DNA of 45,960 nt from contig CAAETU010000046.1 of the NCBI GenBank assembly GCA_900759045.1, positions 1-45,960 of the forward strand, written 5' to 3'. The DNA is from an uncultured Collinsella sp. GTDB lineage: Bacteria > Actinomycetota > Coriobacteriia > Coriobacteriales > Coriobacteriaceae. Each line of letters starts with the position of its first letter. The first letter of the stretch is position 1. Below, piece by piece: positions 7,468 through 16,105 of the stretch. The translations under genes were made by a program, and so were the position numbers. The notes beneath the pieces are model-generated. The model was not told the DNA's origin, did not search any database, and saw only the letters and a program-made list of their open reading frames with translations.

Positions 7468-10218
7468 TTACTTGGCGTCGGCCCAGGTTATACCGGTGCT
7501 GGCTTCGGCGATCAACGGTACGCGGAGGTCTACTACGTGCTCCATGACGTCTTGAACCATGGCGGTCAGGCGTTCGACTTCTTCGACCGGGCACTCAAAG
7601 TCCAGTTCGTCGTGTACCTGCAGGATCATGTGGGCGGCAAAGCCCTCTTCTTCCAGACGGCGGCTTACGCGGGCCATCGCGATCTTGATGATGTCGGCGG
7701 CGGTGCCCTGCATGGGGTGGTTCATGGCCGTGCGCTCGCCAAAGCCGCGGAGTTGCGGATTTTTGGCCTTGAGCTCCGGAATGTGGCGACGGCGGCCGTA
7801 CATGGTCTCGGCGTAACCTGTCTGCTTGGCACGCGCCACCACGTTGTCGAGGAACGTGCGCACGCCCGGGTAGGCCTCGTAGTAGCGGTCGATCATGTCG
7901 CGCGCCTCGGCCATCGAGATATGCAGCGACTGCGACAGGCCGTAGGCCTGCTGACCATACACAATGCCAAAGTTCACGGCCTTGGCGCGACTGCGCAAGT
8001 CGGGCGTTACCTCGGACACCGGCACGCCAAACACGCGTGCCGCCGTCTCGGCATGGAAGTCCTCGCCCTCGTTAAAGGCGCGTACCAGGTGCTCGTCACC
8101 TGAGAGATGTGCCAGCAGACGCAGCTCGATCTGCGAGTAGTCCACCGCCAAAAAGACGCTTCCCTCGCCTGCCGAAAACGCCGTCTTGACGGTACGGCCC
8201 AGCTCAGAGCGCGTCGGGATGTTCTGCAGGTTCGGGTCGCTCGAGGACAGACGACCCGTTGCCGTGATGGTCTGGTTGTACGTGGTGTGCACGCGACCGT
8301 CACCGCGGCGCAGCGGGCCCAGCGTGTCCAGATAGGTGGACTTGATTTTGGACTTCTCACGCCAATCCAAGATCAGGCGCACGATTTCGTGGTCACGGGC
8401 AAGATCGCTCAGCACCTTGGCGTTGGTCGAATAGTAGCCGCGCTTGGTCTTTTTGAGGCCCTTGGTCGGAAGCCCCATAACGTCAAACAGCACGTGCGAG
8501 AGCTGCATAGGGCTACCGATGTTAAACGTCTCATCACCCGCCAGGTCGCGAATGCTGCGCTCGACCTCGGTAATCTGGGTCGCCAAGCCCTCGGACAGAC
8601 TGTGCAGGCGGTCGGGGTCCACGAGCATGCCCGCGCGCTCCATCTTGGCAAGTACCGGAACGAGCGGCATCTCGATGCCATCGAACACGTTGGCGGCGTT
8701 CTCGCGTGCCATGCGGTCGCGCAGTGGTGCGACCAGTGCCAGCGTCAAGGCCGCCGTGCGAGCGGCGGGCGCAGGAGCATCCTCGCCAGCACCCTCCGCA
8801 CCGCGCACCGCAGGCAGCGCCATCTGCAGATAGGTATCGGCCAGATACGCCTCGTCAAACTCGGAGCGGTCGGAATCCAACAGGTAGGCGGCGACCACGG
8901 TGTCGAAGATGCGCATGGAGTCGACTGCCAGCGGATCCATGAGCTCGGGCTCGGAAGAATCGATGGGCGAAAGCTCATGCAGCAGCGCTTTCATATCCGG
9001 GCTCGCCACGCGGCCCTCCATAAACAGGCGCGCAAGCACACCGACAATCACGCCGTGGGCGAAATTGAAGCCATCAACCACGGCAGTGGTACCGCCGTCG
9101 CCCTCCTCAAGCGCAAGCAGCCCCCTGGACGTCGCCAGCCACAGCGTGCGCGTCAGGCCAAAAAGCGCGCCCTCCTCCTTGTCATCGTCCACCACGGCGG
9201 CAATCCACTCGCCTGCCTCGATCGCACGAGCGATCTCGTCGGCAGCAGCAGCGAGCGCCTCGGCATCGCCGGCGGCAGCGCGCATAACGGGGGGAATCTC
9301 AAACGTGCTTGCAGCGGCCGCAGCCCCACCCTCGCCACCGATCAATGCCAAGAAACGGTTCTGCATGGCCGTAATGCCGAGCGTGCCCAGCGCCGCGGAC
9401 ACTTCGTCGGCAGAAAACGCCGGGAAGGACGTTTCGTCAAAATCGAGCTCGACAGGCGCATCGGTGCGAATGGTTGCGACCTTGCGGCTCAGCAGCGCAT
9501 CGTCGATGTGCGCACGCAGGTTCTCGCCCATCTTGCCCTTGACCTCGTCAGCATGCGCGATGACCTCGTCCAAGCTGCCGTACTGCGCAATGAGCGCGCT
9601 CGCCTTTTTGGGGCCGATGCCCGGTACGCCGGGAATGTTGTCCGACGTATCGCCCTTCAGGCCGTAAAAATCGGGCACGAGCGCCGGCGTAATGCCGTGA
9701 TACAGGTCATCCACGCTCTCGGGCGTCATAATCGCTACGTCGGACAGGCCCTTGCGGGTCGAGACCACGTTGACGTGCTCGGTCACAAGCTGATACATGT
9801 CGCGGTCGCCGGTCACCAGCAGCATGTCGCAGCCTGCCTCCTCACCCAGGCGCGCCATGGTTCCCAGGATATCGTCGCCTTCCCAGCCCTCGGACTGCAG
9901 AATCGGCACGTTGAGCGCCGTGAGCAGCTCCTTGATCATCGGAAACTGCGCGTGCAGATCGGGATCCATGGGCGGACGCTGCGCCTTATACTGCGGCAGC
10001 ATCTCCATGCGTACGCGCGGCTTGCCCTTGTCAAACGCCACGACCACACCGTCGGGGTTAAAGGCGTCGATCATCTTGAGAAACATGTTCAGAAAGCCAA
10101 AGATCGCGTTGGTGGGGCGACCGTCCGGCGCGTTCATGGTCGGCGGCACGGCGTGGAAGGCGCGGTGCATGAGCGAGTTGCCGTCAATAACGGCAAAGGT
10201 GCGGCGCTTGTCAGACAT
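7468..10218 (-). CDS. polA: DNA polymerase I
   Basis: 916 aa. It fills gaps and removes RNA primers during repair and lagging-strand maturation. The N-terminal 5'-3' nuclease domain spans about residues 1-300 (FAVIDGNSLMHRAFHA; GDRDMYQLV; GLKGDTSDNIPGVPGIGPK). A 3'-5' exonuclease-like region follows (about 320-500) but lacks the acidic DxE and other metal ligands, so proofreading is probably absent. The polymerase domain has motif A DYSQIELR at 693, motif B RSRAKAVNFGIVYG and motif C QVHDE near 869. The start MSDKRRTFAVIDG at 10218 has GAGG eight bases upstream; 13 more in-frame residues upstream do not fit. It is convergent with the HAD gene and divergent from the aminopeptidase. Confidence 0.96.
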   Translation of the reverse strand: MSDKRRTFAVIDGNSLMHRAFHAVPPTMNAPDGRPTNAIFGFLNMFLKMIDAFNPDGVVVAFDKGKPRVRMEMLPQYKAQRPPMDPDLHAQFPMIKELLTALNVPILQSEGWEGDDILGTMARLGEEAGCDMLLVTGDRDMYQLVTEHVNVVSTRKGLSDVAIMTPESVDDLYHGITPALVPDFYGLKGDTSDNIPGVPGIGPKKASALIAQYGSLDEVIAHADEVKGKMGENLRAHIDDALLSRKVATIRTDAPVELDFDETSFPAFSADEVSAALGTLGITAMQNRFLALIGGEGGAAAAASTFEIPPVMRAAAGDAEALAAAADEIARAIEAGEWIAAVVDDDKEEGALFGLTRTLWLATSRGLLALEEGDGGTTAVVDGFNFAHGVIVGVLARLFMEGRVASPDMKALLHELSPIDSSEPELMDPLAVDSMRIFDTVVAAYLLDSDRSEFDEAYLADTYLQMALPAVRGAEGAGEDAPAPAARTAALTLALVAPLRDRMARENAANVFDGIEMPLVPVLAKMERAGMLVDPDRLHSLSEGLATQITEVERSIRDLAGDETFNIGSPMQLSHVLFDVMGLPTKGLKKTKRGYYSTNAKVLSDLARDHEIVRLILDWREKSKIKSTYLDTLGPLRRGDGRVHTTYNQTITATGRLSSSDPNLQNIPTRSELGRTVKTAFSAGEGSVFLAVDYSQIELRLLAHLSGDEHLVRAFNEGEDFHAETAARVFGVPVSEVTPDLRSRAKAVNFGIVYGQQAYGLSQSLHISMAEARDMIDRYYEAYPGVRTFLDNVVARAKQTGYAETMYGRRRHIPELKAKNPQLRGFGERTAMNHPMQGTAADIIKIAMARVSRRLEEEGFAAHMILQVHDELDFECPVEEVERLTAMVQDVMEHVVDLRVPLIAEASTGITWADAK

Positions 10219-10384
10219 ATTGAATACCTCGCTTTGGGCTGGGCACGGTTTGCTCACACCAGTTTACACGCTCCCTGCCCCGCGGCCACCACACATCAAG
10301 CTCCCCTGCCACCGCGAGCCCGCGCGTGATACGATGGCTCACGGTACATCAACCAGCACGATCGATCCGAAAGGAGCCTGCGTC

Positions 10385-11782
10385 ATGGAGCGTCCCTGCG
10401 CATGGAAAAAGTACACGCCACAGCAAGTCGAGGAGCTCGAGGAGCTTTGCCGCGGCTATAAGCAGTTTTTGAGCGAAAACAAGACCGAGCGCCTGTGCGT
10501 CAAGACCGGCATCAAGATGGCCGAGGAGGCGGGCTACGTCAATCTGGAGACCGTGATCGCCGAAGGCCGCGAGCTCAAGGCAGGCGACAAGGTGTACGCC
10601 GCCAACCACGGCAAGGACCTTATGCTCGTCAACCTGGGCACCACCCCGCTCGAGCAGGGCTTTAACATCCTGGGCGCCCACGTGGACTCGCCGCGCCTGG
10701 ACCTCAAGCAAAATCCCGCCTTCGAGGCCGGCGACATGGCCTACCTCGACACGCACTACTACGGCGGCGTCAAGAGCTACCACTGGGTGGCCTCCCCGCT
10801 TGCACTTGTAGGCGTCATCTGCAAAAAGGACGGCACCACCGTCGACATCAACATCGGCGACAAGGCGGACGATCCGGTCTTTACCATCTCCGACCTGCTG
10901 ATCCACCTCTCGAGCGAGCAGATGTCCAAGCCCGCCAAGGACGCCGTCGACGCCGAGATCCTCGACGTGATCGTGGGCGGCCGCCCCGTCAAGTTCGATG
11001 AGGACGACAAGGACGCTCCCAAGGAGCCCGTCAAGCAGATGTTCCTGGACATCCTCAAGGAGCAGTACGACGTCGAGGAGGAGGACTTCCTCTCCGCCGA
11101 GATCGAGGTCGTGCCCGCCGGCCCCGCCCGCGACATGGGCCTCGACCGCTCCATGATTTTGGGCTATGGCCACGACGACCGCGTCTGCGCCTACCCCTCC
11201 ATGCTCGCCCAGATCAATGTGGCCAATGTCGAGCGCACGAGCATCACGCTCATCGTCGATAAGGAGGAGATCGGCTCCGTAGGTGCCACCGGCATGACGA
11301 GCCGTTTCTTCGAGAACACCGTCGCCGAGATCATGACGCTCGCCGGCGAGGATAGCCCGCTGACCCTACGCCGCGCACTCGCCCGCAGCCGCATGCTCTC
11401 CTCCGACGTGTCTGCCGGCTTCGACCCGGGCTATGCCGGCAAGTTCGAAACCAAGAACGCCGCCTTTATGGGTCGTGGCCTGTGCTTTAACAAGTACACG
11501 GGCAGCCGCGGCAAGGGCGGTTCAAACGACGCCGACGCCGAGTACGTGGCCCTCGTCCGCGACATCATGGACGAGGCCGGCGTGGACTTCCAGACCTGCG
11601 AGCTCGGCCGCGTCAACGCGGGCGGCGGCGGCACCATCGCCTACATCATGGCCAAGTACGGCATGAACGTCATCGACTCCGGCGTTGCCGTCCTGTCCAT
11701 GCACGCCCTGTGGGAGGTCGCTAACAAGGCCGATATCTACGAGGCCTATCGCGGCTACAAGGCCTTCCTCGAGCGCGCCTAA
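10385..11782 (+). CDS. M18 family zinc aminopeptidase
   Basis: 465 aa. M18 enzymes (aspartyl aminopeptidase / ApeB type) are dodecameric, cytosolic dinuclear-zinc exopeptidases that recycle peptides. Metal-site motifs are visible in order: GAHVDSPRLDLK, the catalytic glutamates in DKEEIGSVGATG, HDDRVCAY and the C-terminal SMHALWE histidine. The start MERPCAWKKYTPQQ at 10385 follows AAAGGAG at eight bases; the frame is open far upstream, but that part overlaps polA on the other strand and is not family-like. It is followed by a palindrome and yaaA on the same strand. Confidence 0.92.
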   Translation: MERPCAWKKYTPQQVEELEELCRGYKQFLSENKTERLCVKTGIKMAEEAGYVNLETVIAEGRELKAGDKVYAANHGKDLMLVNLGTTPLEQGFNILGAHVDSPRLDLKQNPAFEAGDMAYLDTHYYGGVKSYHWVASPLALVGVICKKDGTTVDINIGDKADDPVFTISDLLIHLSSEQMSKPAKDAVDAEILDVIVGGRPVKFDEDDKDAPKEPVKQMFLDILKEQYDVEEEDFLSAEIEVVPAGPARDMGLDRSMILGYGHDDRVCAYPSMLAQINVANVERTSITLIVDKEEIGSVGATGMTSRFFENTVAEIMTLAGEDSPLTLRRALARSRMLSSDVSAGFDPGYAGKFETKNAAFMGRGLCFNKYTGSRGKGGSNDADAEYVALVRDIMDEAGVDFQTCELGRVNAGGGGTIAYIMAKYGMNVIDSGVAVLSMHALWEVANKADIYEAYRGYKAFLERA

Positions 11783-11799
11783 TCCACCCCACCCGTAAC

Positions 11800-11862
11800 T
11801 TGCGGTGGAATACGGATTGATTTGGTCTTTCAATAGCCCAAACAGGACGTATTCCACCGCAA
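11800..11862. repeat. 15-bp inverted repeat between the aminopeptidase gene and yaaA
   Basis: TTGCGGTGGAATACG (11800-11814) is matched perfectly by its complement at 11848-11862, with a 33-base loop that contains a further TTTGG/CCAAA pairing. It fills most of the gap between two same-strand genes and has no U tract after it. It could be a dispersed palindromic repeat or a processing/attenuation hairpin. Confidence 0.6.
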
Positions 11863-11888
11863 CTTCCTTCTTTGGCAGAGGAGCGTCC

Positions 11889-12698
11889 ATGCTGCAGGTC
11901 ATCATTTCGCCCGCCAAGCAGATGCGCGCGGCCCAAGATGCTTTTGAAGTCCTGGGCATTCCACCTTTTGTGCACGAGGCGGCTCGCCTCCACCGCGCGC
12001 TGCTAGATATCGAACGAAATGAAGGTAGCGGCGGCCTGCAGGCGCTATGGAACGTGAGTGACAAACTGCTGGGGCCTTGTCTCAACACCCTGCATGAGTT
12101 CGGGCCCATCCTGAAAAACGGCGATCTCGACAATCCCGCACTCGCCCGTCACCTCTCCCCTGCCGTCATGTCCTACCACGGCATCCAATACCAAAGCATG
12201 GCGCCCGAGGTCATGGATGCCGCACAGCTCGACTGGCTGCAAAGCCATCTCTGGATCCTCTCGGGACTCTATGGATGCGTGCGCCCCTTCCACGGCGTGT
12301 CGCCCTATCGGCTCGAAATGGGAGCCAAGCTCGCCGTCGACAACGCCCGTGACCTCTATGCGTTTTGGGGCGACAAACTTGCATGCGCCATTGCGCCGAC
12401 CGGCTCCAACACCACGGTCGTCAACCTTGCCAGCGTGGAGTACGCCAAGGCCGTTCTACCCCATCTCGCAGGCGACGCCACAACCATCACTTGTCTCTTT
12501 GGCGAAGGTGTCCGCAACGGCAAGCCCATCCAGCGATCGACCGCCAGCAAAAAGGCACGCGGCTCCATGGTGCGCTGGATGGCAGAAAACAAGCTCGAGG
12601 ATGTAAGCGGGCTCACCGCGTTCGACGTTGGTTATCGTCACCTTCCCGAGCTTTCAAATAAAAACACTTTGGTCTTCCTGAACGAACAGACCTTGTAG
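11889..12698 (+). CDS. yaaA: Peroxide stress protein YaaA (DUF328/UPF0246)
   Basis: 269 aa, close to the family norm. YaaA proteins bind DNA and lower free iron during peroxide stress in E. coli; the molecular activity here is inferred from the family. The N-terminus MLQVIISPAKQM, the central SGLYGCVRPFHGVSPYRLEMG and the late DVGYRH segment are family hallmarks. The start at 11889 has GAGGAG six bases upstream; the frame is open upstream through the palindrome, but that sequence is not conserved-looking. No regulator or iron gene is adjacent. Confidence 0.9.
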   Translation: MLQVIISPAKQMRAAQDAFEVLGIPPFVHEAARLHRALLDIERNEGSGGLQALWNVSDKLLGPCLNTLHEFGPILKNGDLDNPALARHLSPAVMSYHGIQYQSMAPEVMDAAQLDWLQSHLWILSGLYGCVRPFHGVSPYRLEMGAKLAVDNARDLYAFWGDKLACAIAPTGSNTTVVNLASVEYAKAVLPHLAGDATTITCLFGEGVRNGKPIQRSTASKKARGSMVRWMAENKLEDVSGLTAFDVGYRHLPELSNKNTLVFLNEQTL

Positions 12699-12738
12699 AA
12701 CCACCGCTACTTTTGAATGTGCTGCCTAGGCACGGCGT

Positions 12739-13254
12739 CTATTCCGCCAAGCCGTCGGCTTTGGCAATTTCATTTGTCGAACCGTCCTGATAGGCAATCT
12801 TGACGTGCTCGACCTCGGACACCGCAACACCCGTCGGAGGCTCCAGACGCCATTCCGTCAAGGCGATATCCATGGTCGTGGGCACATCCCCTTGACCTTT
12901 GAGCTCAACCAACAGCGTCTTAAGCGACGCATCGAAGGTCGCGCGCTCGATCTCTTCACCAGGAATGGAACCACCGCTCAGCTGCAGCTGGACAAACTCG
13001 TCGCGCGGATACCAATAGTCGCCCGGCGCGGCAACGGTGTTGCCGCCCGTAACCTTCACTGTCATGATCGGCAGGGCATCGTCGGCCTCAAACTCCCATG
13101 CAGCGCCGCCGCGACCACCAAACGTCCAGATACAAAAGGCAATCACCAGCACGGCAAGCACCGCAAAACCAATCGCGACAAGGCCATGGTGCGCACGGCT
13201 TTCCTCGGCCGATACATCCCATTGCGTCTCTCGATATAGATGCTTGTCTTCCAT
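12739..13254 (-). CDS. Single-pass membrane protein of unknown function
   Basis: 171 aa; family not recognised. Residues 1-23 are polar and acidic. A hydrophobic helix follows at about 25-45 (HGLVAIGFAVLAVLVIAFCI), then a glycine-rich turn and a roughly 120-residue domain rich in beta-type sequence with many acidic residues, most likely outside the membrane. No signal-peptidase or lipobox site is obvious, so it should stay anchored by the helix. GGGAGG lies five bases before the ATG. It is convergent with yaaA and divergent from thiC, so it is probably a lone gene. A coupled function cannot be deduced from neighbours. Confidence 0.8.
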   Translation of the reverse strand: MEDKHLYRETQWDVSAEESRAHHGLVAIGFAVLAVLVIAFCIWTFGGRGGAAWEFEADDALPIMTVKVTGGNTVAAPGDYWYPRDEFVQLQLSGGSIPGEEIERATFDASLKTLLVELKGQGDVPTTMDIALTEWRLEPPTGVAVSEVEHVKIAYQDGSTNEIAKADGLAE

Positions 13255-13326
13255 GTTCGCCTCCCCATGGACATGCTCATCGCGTCAATCGTACCCATTC
13301 AGGCTATACTTGAGCCCACCACATAA

Positions 13327-13421
13327 ACGGGGAGCTTGCAGGACAAGACGGCAGGCTGAGACTGGGCGCGCCCGCCCTGACCCGCAAACCTGATATGGGT
13401 AATGCCAACGAAGGGAGCCGT
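13327..13421 (+). promoter_or_regulatory. TPP riboswitch (THI element) controlling thiC
   Basis: The conserved pieces appear in order: ACGGGGAGC (13327), GGCTGAGA (13354), then AACCTGATATGGGTAATGCC (13387-13406) and GAAGGGAGC (13410). ACGG at 13327 and CCGT at 13418 can close helix P1. The 3' part, AAGGGAG, is also the only Shine-Dalgarno for thiC, nine bases before its ATG, and no U-tract terminator lies between. Thiamine pyrophosphate binding would therefore block translation initiation rather than stop transcription. Confidence 0.93.
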
Positions 13422-13425
13422 GCCA

Positions 13426-14760
13426 ATGAGCACACAGACCGAGCCCAAGCTCGTCACGCAAATCGACTTCGCCCGCGCCGGGCAGATCACACCGCAGATG
13501 AAGGAGGTCGCCGAGCGCGAGCATCGCGACCCCGAGTACATCCGCGAACGCGTGGCCGACGGCCGCATCGCCATCCCCGCCAACATCGTGCACATCAAAA
13601 AGGGCATGCGCGCCTTTGGCGTCGGCGAGGGCCTGTCCACCAAGGTCAACGTGAACCTGGGCATCTCGGGCGACAAGGCCGACGCCGCCGAGGAATGGAA
13701 GAAGGTCAAGATCGCCGAGGACTTTGGCGCCGACGCCATCATGGACCTCTCCAACTCGGGCAAGACACGCCAGTTCCGCCAGCAGCTCATCGACGAGACG
13801 CCGCTCATGGTGGGCACCGTCCCCATGTACGACGCCATCGGCTACATGGAAAAGCCGCTGGTCAAGCTTACCAAGGACGACCTGCTCGAGGTCGTGCGCG
13901 CACACGCCGAGGACGGCGTGGACTTTATGACCATCCACTGCGGCATCAATAAATCGGTCATCAAAACTTTCAAGGAGACCGGCCGCCTTATGAACATCGT
14001 CAGCCGCGGCGGCTCGCTGCTGTTTGGATGGATGGAGGTCACCGGCAACGAGAATCCGTTCTACGAGTTCTACGACGAGGTGCTCGAAATCTGCCACGAG
14101 TACGACGTGACCATCTCGCTCGGCGACTCCTGCCGCCCGGGCTGTCTCTACGATTCCAACGACGCCACCGAGACCGCCGAGATGATTGAGCTCGGCAAGT
14201 TGTGCAAGCGCGCCTGGGCCGCCGGCGTCCAAGTTATGGTCGAGGGACCGGGCCACATGGCGCTCGACGAGATCGCCGCCAATATGAAGCTGCAGAAGCG
14301 CCTGTGCCACAACGCCCCGTTCTATGTGCTCGGGCCGCTGGTGACCGATATCGGCGTGGGTTACGACCACATCACCGCAGCCATCGGCGGCGCTATCTCC
14401 GCGAGCTCGGGCGCCGACTTCCTGTGCTACGTGACGCCCGCCGAACACCTGTGCCTGCCCAACGCCCAGGACGTGCTCGACGGCCTCATGGCCACCAAGA
14501 TCGCCGCACACGCCGCCGACATCGCCAAGAAGGTGCCCCACGCCCGCGACATGGACGACAAGATGGGCCAGGCACGCCGCAAGCTCGACTGGGACGCCAT
14601 GTGGAAGTGCGCGCTCGACCCGGTCACCGGCAAGAAGCGCTACGAGGAATCCCCCGCCGCCACCGAGGGCACCTGCACCATGTGCGGCAAGATGTGCGCC
14701 GTCCGCACCGTCAACAAGGTGTTCGAGGGTACGACGATCGATCTCGGCATGGAGGACTAG
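13426..14760 (+). CDS. thiC: Phosphomethylpyrimidine synthase ThiC
   Basis: 444 aa, the short form of ThiC without the long N-terminal region of the enterobacterial enzyme. It is a radical-SAM enzyme that rearranges aminoimidazole ribotide into HMP phosphate for thiamine synthesis. Core blocks are visible: NLGISGDKADAAEEWKKV, DAIMDLSNSGK, TIHCGINK, SRGGSLLFGWM and GDSCRPGC. The [4Fe-4S] cysteines sit at the C-terminus as CTMCGKMC (417, 420, 424), spaced CX2CX3C. The start at 13426 is set by the riboswitch-embedded AAGGGAG; an ATG eight codons upstream lies inside the aptamer. thiD follows after a terminator and its own possible promoter. Confidence 0.95.
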   Translation: MSTQTEPKLVTQIDFARAGQITPQMKEVAEREHRDPEYIRERVADGRIAIPANIVHIKKGMRAFGVGEGLSTKVNVNLGISGDKADAAEEWKKVKIAEDFGADAIMDLSNSGKTRQFRQQLIDETPLMVGTVPMYDAIGYMEKPLVKLTKDDLLEVVRAHAEDGVDFMTIHCGINKSVIKTFKETGRLMNIVSRGGSLLFGWMEVTGNENPFYEFYDEVLEICHEYDVTISLGDSCRPGCLYDSNDATETAEMIELGKLCKRAWAAGVQVMVEGPGHMALDEIAANMKLQKRLCHNAPFYVLGPLVTDIGVGYDHITAAIGGAISASSGADFLCYVTPAEHLCLPNAQDVLDGLMATKIAAHAADIAKKVPHARDMDDKMGQARRKLDWDAMWKCALDPVTGKKRYEESPAATEGTCTMCGKMCAVRTVNKVFEGTTIDLGMED

Positions 14761-14855
14761 CCCTGTCGCCGCGGCCGCTTCTGGCGGCGAGCTGGTGCCT
14801 GCCAATTGTTGACGTGTGAACATTTGCTTGCATTTGCGTAAAGACTGCATCGCCC

Positions 14856-14890
14856 GCCCGGGTTCGACATAGAGTCGGCCCGGGCATCTT
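14856..14890 (+). terminator. Terminator after thiC
   Basis: GCCCGGG (14856-14862) pairs with CCCGGGC (14879-14885), with an inner CGAC/GTCG stem, followed by ATCTTTA. It lies about 95 bases after the thiC stop and runs straight into a TATAAT hexamer. Confidence 0.7.
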
Positions 14891-14896
14891 TATAAT
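14891..14896 (+). promoter_or_regulatory. Possible -10 box for thiD
   Basis: A perfect TATAAT lies 47 bases before the thiD ATG, touching the tail of the thiC terminator. No good -35 stands at the right distance, so this is tentative. Confidence 0.35.
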
Positions 14897-14942
14897 GCTG
14901 GCTTAAAGACCCATTTGATTCCGACCGAACAAGGGAGCGAAT

Positions 14943-15773
14943 ATGGATCGCAGTAAGGTACCTGCCGTTCTATCCATCGCAGGATCCGATTCCAGCGGTG
15001 GCGCCGGCATTCAGGCCGACATCAAGACCATTACGGCGCACCGCCTGTATGCCGAGACGGCCATCACAGCCATCACAGCGCAAAACACACTGGGCGTTAC
15101 CGCCGTGCAGAACATCTCCCCGGATATTGTCGCGGCGCAGATCGATGCCGTTTTTGACGATATTCGACCCAGCGCCGTCAAGATCGGCATGGTTTCCTCT
15201 GCCGAAATTATCGAGGTTATCGCCGACCGCTTGAGCGCCTGGGACGCACAAAATATCGTCGTCGACCCCGTCATGGTCGCCACCTCGGGTGCTCGCCTCA
15301 TTGCCGAGGATGCCGCTGAGGCACTCATCCGCCGCCTGTTCCCGCTGGCGACCGTTATCACGCCCAACATTCCCGAGGCCATGGCGCTGCTCGATTATGA
15401 GGTCGATTCCGAGCGCACGCAGCAAAATGCCGCCATGCTTCTCACCCGTCGCTTTGGCTGCGCGTCTCTCGTTAAGGGCGGGCATTTTGTCAACGAGGCC
15501 AACGATGTGCTAGCAGAGCCCGCGCCGCTCGATGACGAGGGCAACCATCTGGGCGATCCGCTCACCACGTGGTTCCGCCACAAGCGCATCGAGACCGGCA
15601 ACACGCACGGTACTGGCTGTACGCTTTCGTCCGCCATCGCCTGCGCGCTGGCCCAGGGCATGGATCTTGCCGATGCCGTCAACGCCGGCAAGGCCTACCT
15701 AACGGGTGCTCTCGCCGCTGGCTTTGACATGGGCAAAGGCTCCGGGCCCGTCAACCACATGTGGCAGTATTAA
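14943..15773 (+). CDS. thiD: Hydroxymethylpyrimidine / phosphomethylpyrimidine kinase
   Basis: 276 aa. It phosphorylates HMP and then HMP-P to HMP-PP, the pyrimidine half of thiamine, and so follows ThiC directly in the pathway. The ribokinase-like fold is shown by the N-terminal SIAGSDSSGGAGIQADIKT, the central VVDPVMVATSGARL and the anion-hole/catalytic segment GNTHGTGCTLSSAIA. The start follows AGGGAG six bases upstream. No thiE or thiM fusion is present. It may be expressed by read-through from thiC or from its own promoter. Confidence 0.95.
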   Translation: MDRSKVPAVLSIAGSDSSGGAGIQADIKTITAHRLYAETAITAITAQNTLGVTAVQNISPDIVAAQIDAVFDDIRPSAVKIGMVSSAEIIEVIADRLSAWDAQNIVVDPVMVATSGARLIAEDAAEALIRRLFPLATVITPNIPEAMALLDYEVDSERTQQNAAMLLTRRFGCASLVKGGHFVNEANDVLAEPAPLDDEGNHLGDPLTTWFRHKRIETGNTHGTGCTLSSAIACALAQGMDLADAVNAGKAYLTGALAAGFDMGKGSGPVNHMWQY

Positions 15774-15834
15774 GATTCGCAGCCCAAAACCACCGCAAAG
15801 GGGACAGGCACCTTTGTGGCGGTTCCCACAAACA

Positions 15835-16051
15835 TCTCGATCTGTAACAGTTAGAGTCCATTTTTCGGCCCACCTGTTACAGATTGAGACATTCAAATTC
15901 CGCTGAGAAGAAAATCTCGATCTGTAACAGTAACTCGGCAAAATCGACCCTAGATGTTACAGATCGAGACAAACGACCGATATCGACCTAAATAATCTCA
16001 ATCTGTAACATCTAGCCCGTTTTCGGCCTTACAGCTGTTGCAGATCAAGAC
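15835..16051. repeat. Array of three palindromic repeats in alternating orientation
   Basis: Each unit has a 15-16 base arm, a 24-base loop and the inverse arm: 15835-15889, 15915-15970 and 15996-16050, starting about 80 bases apart. The arms are TCTCGATCTGTAACA and its complement, with one to three changes. When the middle unit is read on the opposite strand its loop (TCTAGGGTCGATTTT and on) lines up with the loops of units 1 and 3, so orientations run plus, minus, plus. This resembles a BIME of REP-type elements. The flank at 15791-15825 holds a separate imperfect hairpin (CCGCAAAGG with CCTTTGTGGCGG), and CCACCGCAAGGGGAAC returns at about 16068. The gap has no gene. Confidence 0.75.
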
Positions 16052-16105
16052 AAACCAACGAAACAAGCCACCGCAAGGGGAACTTTTGTACTGCTTTGGG
16101 CCGTA

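Noticed and set aside
8107..10329. 740-codon plus-strand frame opposite polA
   Set aside because: Antisense shadow of polA; no start signal or recognisable domain.
14851..14890. tRNA-like GGTTCGA in the thiC-thiD gap
   Set aside because: It is part of a terminator stem; no acceptor, D or anticodon arms can be built around it.
15835..16051. CRISPR array after thiD
   Set aside because: The repeats are palindromic pairs around similar loops in alternating orientation, not identical direct repeats with unrelated spacers; no cas gene is near.
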